NCBI GenBank assembly: GCA_023213395.1
Contig: CM041465.1
Coordinates: 67,773,741-67,837,740, forward strand
Reading direction: 5' to 3'
Source of the DNA: Cycas panzhihuaensis
Lineage: Eukaryota; Cycadophyta
Length of the DNA stretch: 64,000 nucleotides
Both the position numbers and the translations under genes were made by a program. Each line of letters starts with the position of its first letter. Position 1 is the stretch's first letter. Positions 57,773-64,000 of the stretch are shown here, piece by piece. The notes below the pieces were generated by a model. It made no database searches, was not told the DNA's origin, and was given only the letters and a program-made list of their open reading frames with translations.

Positions 57773-59200
57773 TCACACGTAAAATTTCTTTAGGAACTTT
57801 CCATTGATGGCTTTCTCAAATTCGAGACCCTCCAAGGTTGCGATCCTGTAGGCACTGTTATTGAGATTCTCGAGAATGATGAAGGGCCCAACCCATTTAG
57901 GTTCAAACTTAGATAAGTGATTATGGAGATATTCCAACTTGAGGACATGATCCCCAGGATGCAAAGGGCAGGGGAGAAGGCACTTGTCATATGTCCTTCG
58001 CGCCCTAGCCTTAGAGGTGAGATTCGCTTGGTAAGTAATCAAGCATCTCTTGTCTAAGGCCTTGAGGTCTAGGAGATGAGCCTAATGAAGATACTCCTCA
58101 TCAACAAGACCCTAAGGGAAAACTCGTAAGGAAAGGATCTAGACTTGCAATGGGAGAACCACCTATATTCTGTACACTAGGGAGAACGAGGTCATTCTTC
58201 TAACCATATGGATAGATGTGTGATATGCCCATAGAGCGGAAGGGAGTTGAAGATGCTAATCTTTTTTAGATTGGGTAATGGTTTTCTTCATGATATTTAT
58301 AAGGGTTTTGTTAAATAATTCAACTTGGCCATTGGCGTGGGGATAATAGGGAGAGGAGGTTTTGTAAGATGTCTTAAATTTATCACAATGCTTGTCCCTC
58401 TCCTTATTACAAAAAGGAGTTCCATTATCCATAATCAGGGCATCAGAGACTCTAAATCAACAAATGATGTGCTAGTAGACGAAGGTGGCTATTGTCTTAC
58501 TAGGGGTAGAGGATAGAGGTACCGCTTCAACCCATTTAGTAAAGTATTATGTCATAGTCAAGATGAACTTGTTCTATAACGAAGAAGGTGGGGATATGGC
58601 CTCGATGAGGTTTAAACCCCATTAGGAGAAGGGTCATGGAGATATGAGAGGGTGCAGGGCCTTGAAAGGTAAATGGGTGATATTGGCATGCTCTTAGCAT
58701 CAACAACATCACAAGACGTAGGCGTGGGCATCTTTGAAGAGGGACGGCCAATAATACCCCATGTGAAGGATCCTTTGGGCCATAGATTAGCCCTCAAAAT
58801 GACCCCCATAAATGTCGTTGTGGCATTCACAAAGTACTTGGTCCACTTCATTAGAGTTGACGTAATAGAGAAGGACCCTATCAAAGGATCTCTTATATAA
58901 TACCTCACCCATAAGGAAGTATTGCCTGACAGTAGCCTGAATACATGATCTAACTTTATCGCTAACTTCAGGATGATATTGCTAGTGAGCAAGGTGTCGC
59001 ACAATGTCCCCATACCACTCATTGTCGACAAGTAGATGAGGGGAAGAATCCTAAATAGATAAAATGGGCTCATTAAGAAAATAATCGTCAATGAGAGTAT
59101 CAAAAGGGTTTGGGATGGGGGTGTCTACAAGTTATTCAACAAACACCATCTATTTCTTTGACTTCCTGTTAATGATTTGGAGGTCAAATTCCTAAAGGAG
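57773..59200 (-). pseudogene. E integrase
   Basis: On the minus strand: a zinc-binding region with CHNDIYGGHFEG (about 58835) and GYYWPSLF (about 58765); the core with YFTKWVEAVPLSS (about 58553), where the catalytic Asp usually found just before is replaced by a stop; then MDNGTPFCNKE (about 58430) and PYYPHANGQVELFN (about 58370), carrying the second Asp and the Glu. The C-terminal open stretch (58042-57773) reads ARARRTYDKCLLP, GDHVLKLEYLHNHLSKFEPK and WVGPFII, and ends in KKFYV. Stops and frameshifts are present. Confidence 0.88.
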
Positions 59201-59236
59201 GATGGCCCACTTGCCAGTCCTACCTGTCAGGTTAGA

Positions 59237-59671
59237 TCAAGTTAGCAAGTATCTCAGGGGATCAGACTGGACGATCACCCAAGTAGTGTTTCCAAATAAG
59301 TAGTGCCTAAACTTCTTAGTAGCATGCACCAAGGAGAGGCACTCCTTCTCAGCAGGGGAGTAATTAAGTTCGTCAGCCATGAGGGTGTGGTTGATAAGGT
59401 ATATAGCTCTTTTGATTCCTGAATCGTCTTCTTGGGCTAGTATAGTGCCCAAGGATTCATCGGTAGCTAAAGTGTATAGGATAAAGGGCCTATCAAAGAG
59501 AGGGAATACTAAAGTTGGGGCAAAAGCAAGAGCTCTCTTGAGCTCCTCGAAGGCTTGCTGGGCCTCCAAAGACCAAACAAATGGAGCCCTCTTCTTCAAT
59601 AGGTTTGTAAGGGATTTCACATTTATGGAAAAATTTGCCAAGAAATACCTAAGAAATCTGAGCCTACCCAA
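59237..59671 (-). pseudogene. E RNase H (gypsy type)
   Basis: An open 144-residue stretch with FLGRLRFLRYFL-like start words, LLKKRAPFVWSLEAQQAFEE, RPFILYTLATDESLG and LNYSPAEKECLSLVHATKK. It aligns with D1 39037-39435. It ends in WVIVQSDPLRYLLT. This is the RNase H next to RT. No second RNase H follows before integrase. Confidence 0.9.
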
Positions 59672-59699
59672 GAATGACTTAATTTATCGTTGGGATTTA

Positions 59700-60450
59700 G
59701 GAGGCAGCATGTCAAGGATGGCCTTGACTTTGTCGGGGTCGATTTGGATTCCTTGTTTTGAGATAAGGAAACCAAGAAGTTTGCTAGTCATTATAGTAAA
59801 GACTTATCTGAGAGGGTTTAAACTTACATGGTATTCGCAGCATTGTGTGAAGATGGCCTGCAAATTAGTAAGATGGTGGGCTCTAATGCATGAGATATCT
59901 ATCATGTCATCCATGAAAACCTCGAGAGTGTTATTAATGAGGTCATGGAAAATCAATTCCATTGCCCTTTGATAAGTGACACCTACATTCTTTAGCATAA
60001 AAGGCATTGCCTTATAGGTGAAGGTGCCCCAAGAGGTTGTAAAAGTCATCTTGTAATAGTCTTCGGGAGAAATTTAGATTTGGTTATAACTTGAGAAGCC
60101 ATCCATTAGGGACATGACTTTAAAACCATTGGTTTGATCGATGATTTGATCAATGAAGGGGAAAGGGAAGTTATCCTTAGGACATGCGTTGTTGATGTCA
60201 CAAAAATCAACACATATCTTGGTTGTCCCATTCTTTTTGGTAACAGGAACAATGTTGGACACCCACTTGGGGTAGTTGATAGAAGTGATCAACCATACAT
60301 TCAGGGGTTTTTTCACTTCCATCTTCATGGTAGCCAAGAGTTTTAGGTGTAGAGGGTGCTATTTTTGACACATGGGACGAGTACCTGGGATGGTGGTAAG
60401 GTTATAGATAACGATAAAGGGGTCTATTCCCTTTATATTGGAGTAATCCC
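59700..60450 (-). pseudogene. E reverse transcriptase
   Basis: Minus-strand words in order: WVSNIVPVTKKNGTTKICVD (about 60280-60221), DNFPFPFIDQIID (about 60180), VMSLMDGFSSYNQI (about 60115), TYKAMPFMLKNVGVTYQRAM (about 60028-59969) and VFMDDMIDI with the catalytic FMDD (about 59918-59903). It is close to D1 and less damaged. One TAG follows SYNQI and another comes after LNPLR. Confidence 0.9.
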
Positions 60451-61340
60451 ATACAAAGATATCTCAGAATTCCTGGAATAGAAGGGTGTATTCCTTCATT
60501 TCATCAGAAGAGCATTCTACTTCCACCTTTGTGACCTTACCTGGGGTAAGGACTATGTCCTTGGTTGCCCCCATGCACATGGCATTCCCCTCCTTGAAAT
60601 GAAAGGGGGCTTGGTCAACAGGAGGGGGCAGAATTGGAGATGGATTAGGGTCAGCGAGAGATGCCCCAATAGCTAAGACCTTCTGGTGGCCAAGACTATG
60701 GTGACCAGAAGGGAAGTTGGGCGTAGAGCCCGCTAGGTGCTCAAGAAAAGCCTCGTCATCCTCGAAACAGTCCACCCCATGGATGACCACATTTCAAGAA
60801 GATGAAGAGCAAGGAGTAGAAGGAGTGGTAGGATCGTAGCGATCGACCCACCACTCGATATACTCAAAGGACTCTTCAGAAGAGTTAGAGGGAGTCCTCT
60901 TGTGAGGAGTAATAAGAGGTCCCCTTGCTTTTTTGCCTACGGGGGGTGATGAAGAGGAAGATGAAGTGATATGAGAGATTACATGGTCGGCAAGAGCGAT
61001 AACATGCAACCCAAAGGAAAAGGTAGTCTCTTTAATAGAATGGATTTTAAGTCGAGACCAGAAATGAGGGGAGTGCCCCCTATTCGTTCTTAAGAGGGAT
61101 ATGGGATGAGGAAGGTCCTCATCCTTACCGTCAGACTCATCATCGCTAAGCACAGTGAGATATCCATAGCTCCCTACACCAATAAAGGCAAAGCATATAA
61201 GGTTGGAGGAAGAAGATGAAGGACCTTCTTCCAAAGAGGATGAATCAGGAATGTCAATGGAACAAGTAGAAGCTCAGATAAAAGGACCCTTACCGCCCTT
61301 TGCCTGATCATAAACCACTTAGCAAGGTTGACAAAGTTAT
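60451..61340 (-). pseudogene. E protease-RT spacer
   Basis: Two open stretches (61234-60794 and 60790-60464) carry SYGYLTVLSDDESDGKDEDL, a Ser-rich middle, FEYIEWWVDRYDP (about 60870) and NAMCMGATKDIVLTPGKV (about 60590). It matches D1 37381-38225 in order and wording. The part just before RT is familiar from Tat polyproteins. The rest is unrecognised but conserved between copies. Confidence 0.7.
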
Positions 61341-61349
61341 TTGGTGGGA

Positions 61350-62000
61350 GGGGGATCCCAGGAGACAACTCTCATTCACCCCTCATGAATGAATTTAGGT
61401 TGTCCCCATCGAGACAAGCACACAACTCCCATTTGGTCAAGCCATGGGCATCTCAATAAGAGGTTGTAGTCAACATCCATGTCGAGGACTACAATGTCAG
61501 TGAGGACAATCTTATCCTCAAGCATGAGGGGTATGGATATCGATCCTAGGGGTGTCTTTTCACTACCATTATAGCCTTGACACTGCCACAGAACCGGCTC
61601 GAGGACTAAAATGCCAAGTTCTTGCATAACGTGCAAGGGCATGGCATTAACGAAAGAACCATTATCTATAATGGTTCTTCAAAGAGTGTAGTCAGTAGTT
61701 TCAATAGTTATGGTAAAGGGGTAATGCCATTGGCGTTCCCTTTCATTCATTAGGGGAAGATCCTTGAGGTCGAAAGAGATGACGGGTTCATAACTTGGGG
61801 TGACACCCAAGGTGTTAATAGACACATCACACAATCCCAAGGCTTCCAAAAGAAAGGTGTGTTGTTCAGGGCAGCTTCTCAATATATCCATCATGGACAT
61901 CCTCACGGCCGTAGTGTGAAGTTCTTCAATAATGGAGAAAGGCTTCTCCTTCACAGTAGGATGGGGAAGTACCCTTCAAAAGTCGTAATAGCCAAGGTGC
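61350..62000 (-). pseudogene. E aspartic protease
   Basis: The minus strand reads MSMMDILRSCPEQHTFLLEA, then a stop before TIIDNGSFVNAMP with the D-N-G-S active-site word at 61665-61654. Then come IVVLDMDVDYNLLL and WLDQMGVV (about 61440). It is the same layout as D1. Confidence 0.85.
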
Positions 62001-62420
62001 ATGGGAACGGTCTTCAGAAGTACTGGGATTTTTGGAGGAGGGACCTCCAAAAGAGGATCAAGGTGAAGTGTGGAAAAAGATGCATCATTTATCTCTTTAG
62101 CTACTTGAGACCAGGTTATGGCATATAATGCCGTGGTCTCAAGCATTTGGATGACTTTCTTTCCCTTATTTTGGGATTAAGAGGGTGAAGGAGTATGGCA
62201 GTCAGGAGAACCGAAAGGAGAGGATGAGTCCCTTATACCCTTCCCTTTGGCTTGCGAAGGGCAAGGGTTTGGGGACCTCCCTCTATTTTGATTACCCTTT
62301 TGTTGGTTCTTGTGATCATGTTCCCCATGTTTCGGGAAGGGATCCTTATGGACGAGCTAGTCTAGGTTGGGCCTAGATCCCCATTTAGGAGAAGAATCAT
62401 ATTGTGAGGTGGCTCTAAGG
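62001..62420 (-). other. E gag-protease linker
   Basis: Pro/Ser-rich polyprotein linker matching 36291-36740 in D1. No domain. Confidence 0.5.
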
Positions 62421-64000
62421 TGCTGGGCCTAGCATTATGAATCTTTGTGGAAACATTCCCCATGGATGGAACACCATTTCTTCTCTAGAGAGGACTCAGG
62501 CTTCCTTGTTTGAGAAGATTGGGTGTTACCACCCTTGAAGAGAGCAGCTTGAGAGGCTTGGTGAATAGGTTTGTGTGAAGTAGGCAATGAAGGAGTTTGG
62601 AGTTTCAGCTCCTTCATGGTATGTTCGAAGGAACGTACAGTACAAGTAAGGGGGTCTAGGGTCTTCTCCGTTGGGTGAGAAGAAGACCTAGGTGGTTGTT
62701 GGACCTTAGTTTCATGGGGTGGTGGAGGTGCCTCACGCTAATGTGAGGGCTTGAGATGCTTATTGAGACCCACTTGGATCTCAATGGCCTCAAGCACCAA
62801 ACACTTGGCTATGGAAGAGTCACATGTCATTACTGCCATTTTAAGGACTTCAATGTAGACTTCTAGGTAAAGAGCATTAATAAAGAGGTCTCTCTTCAAC
62901 TCCTTACACAAGGTTGCTTTGGTGGAATGAAGAAGGTCATGGAAACGCCTCACAAAGTCACGATTCATCTCATTGTGACCTTGTTTAAGAGATAAGAGGG
63001 CTTTCATTCCACTTTGGAAAGGACAAGCTACATTAAAATAGTTGACAGATTCATCCACGAGTTGTTGGAATAAAAAGATAAAATGTGCTGGCAGGTGATA
63101 AAACCACTTAAAGGCATCGCCTTGAAGAGAACGTGGGAAGAGTTTCACGAGTATGTGATCATAAACCCAATAATTGATGCATGCCATAGAAAAATTATGA
63201 ATATACTTCGTTGGGTCTTGTGATGAGGTCCCATCAAATTTAGGGACCTTGGGAGGGTGAGGCGGTAAGTTGGTTCTTAGCACCTCAATGGATAGAGGTG
63301 TTAATCTATAGTCCATAAAGGGGCATGCCCTTGATTAGACTGTAGGATCGACAAGAGGTGGTAGAGGAAGTGGACAAGGTTACCCAAACCTTCCTTGAGA
63401 GATTTGGTTCGAAAGGGGATATGGACCTCCTCTTGTTTGATGGAAAGGAACCAATCCCACATTCAAAGGTATTTGCATAGGAGCATATGGGTATGAGGGA
63501 CCCATCCCCCCTTACGGGAACACCCCTTATTGGTAAGGAGCTTGAGAGATAGTGCCTTAGGAAGGGGATTGCCCTCCTTGTGAAGGAACAACATGCGAGA
63601 AGGCATAAGAGGATAGAGTGATGGGGTGAGGAATTGAGTTTTGCCCGTATGGGCCACCTATGGCTGGTGCGATACCATATGGGTGTAAAGGGTCTACCCC
63701 ATAAGCTAAAAGGGGATTTCCCTTGCCATATCTCCACGGTTAAGAAGTGTAATCTAGAGGCACATAAAGGGAGGGATCCCTAAGTTGCGGTTGGGAATAT
63801 GTGGGGACGGGCCCCACATGGCTAATAAGAGGGGCACATGTGGGTCCCCTAGATCTAACTGGAGGTGGATGTACAATAGTGGGTTAGGGTGTTGTCGTTT
63901 AATTTGAAAGAGACATACTCATCCCAAGTTGGGAAAAGGATATACCTTGGGTGGTCCCTAAGGAGCACAGACCACAAGGAGAGGAGGATGAAGCAAAGGA
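62421..64000 (-). pseudogene. E gag, start beyond window
   Basis: The open stretch 63316-62738 carries VPKFDGTSSQDPTKYIHNF, FKWFYHLPAHFIFLFQQLVD and LSLKQGHNEMNRDFVRRFH, the capsid domain, and is the best-kept gag in the window. The variant zinc finger WCSIHGECFHKDS lies at about 62473-62435. Upstream (63320-64000) a Pro/Gly/Ser-rich N-terminal part is readable in changing frames. The start codon lies beyond 64000. Confidence 0.88.

Larger units (their letters stand above)
39638..64000 (-). mobile_element. Tat-like Ty3/gypsy copy E, 5' end beyond window
   Basis: A minus-strand element in D1. From right to left it has gag, protease, spacer, RT, RNase H, integrase, an antisense PMD gene, a second RNase H, a polypurine tract and the 3' LTR (39638-42717). 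D2 (43350-53506) lies inside it and is not part of it. Without D2 at least 14 kb is in view, a large element. The 5 bp before its left end are cctac, and the partner is not in view. Continuity across D2 is shown by the RNase H reading resuming on the other side of the gcagt duplication. Confidence 0.9.

Noticed and set aside
58612-59103. 163-residue minus ORF
   Set aside because: Out-of-frame reading of the E integrase; the integrase motifs are in another frame.
59379-59972. 197-residue + ORF
   Set aside because: Antisense shadow of the E RNase H and RT region.
63306-63737. 143-residue minus ORF
   Set aside because: Out-of-frame reading of the Pro-rich gag N-terminus of E.
1-64000. tRNA, rRNA, CRISPR, bacterial operons
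   Set aside because: None seen. tRNA-like words are only the short primer-binding sites of LTR elements.

Overview
This is nuclear DNA from a seed plant with a large, retrotransposon-filled genome. The evidence is plant-type Ty1/copia and Ty3/gypsy elements, a plant L1-type LINE, a Tat-lineage element with a second RNase H and a plant mobile domain (PMD), and a trace of a MORF-type (plant organellar RNA-editing factor) gene. I see no intact host gene, rRNA, tRNA or CRISPR array. Nearly every coding region is broken by stops and frameshifts, so most CDS-like entries are pseudogenes. The species cannot be named from this sequence.

Layout. 1-1205: a broken copia-type element with a 57-bp tandem repeat and an LTR-like end. 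1206-7408: copia element A, badly decayed, with a ~0.7-kb insertion and a 3' LTR. 7409-10174: AT-rich DNA with a MORF-like pseudogene scrap and a minus-strand LTR-like block. 10233-12319: a small gag-only LTR element flanked by an unusual ~75-bp direct repeat. 14500-28322: copia element B, with matching LTRs and a perfect 5-bp target-site duplication (TSD, atact). Inside B, on the minus strand, sits chromovirus C (18404-24942, TSD gagaa). 29100-31178: an L1-type LINE reverse transcriptase.

From 31179 to the right edge the DNA is visibly more GC-rich and belongs to one Ty3/gypsy Tat-like family with LTRs of about 3 kb, nested in itself. Copy D1 (+) sits in the LINE. Copy E (-) broke D1 at 39637. 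Copy D2 (+, 43350-53506, TSD gcagt) broke E inside its second RNase H gene. E is the most complete: reading leftwards it has gag, protease, a spacer, RT, RNase H and integrase, then a PMD gene on the opposite strand, a second (archaeal-like) RNase H, a polypurine tract and the 3' LTR. Its 5' LTR lies beyond the window. D2 keeps the LTRs, gag and second RNase H gene but has lost protease to integrase and the PMD gene, so it would need E-type copies for its proteins.

The most interesting structure is in E between about 54.4 and 57.0 kb. The PMD gene (+) and the second RNase H gene (-) diverge from a ~600-bp region that contains a copy of the motif cluster found in the U3 of the family's own LTRs.
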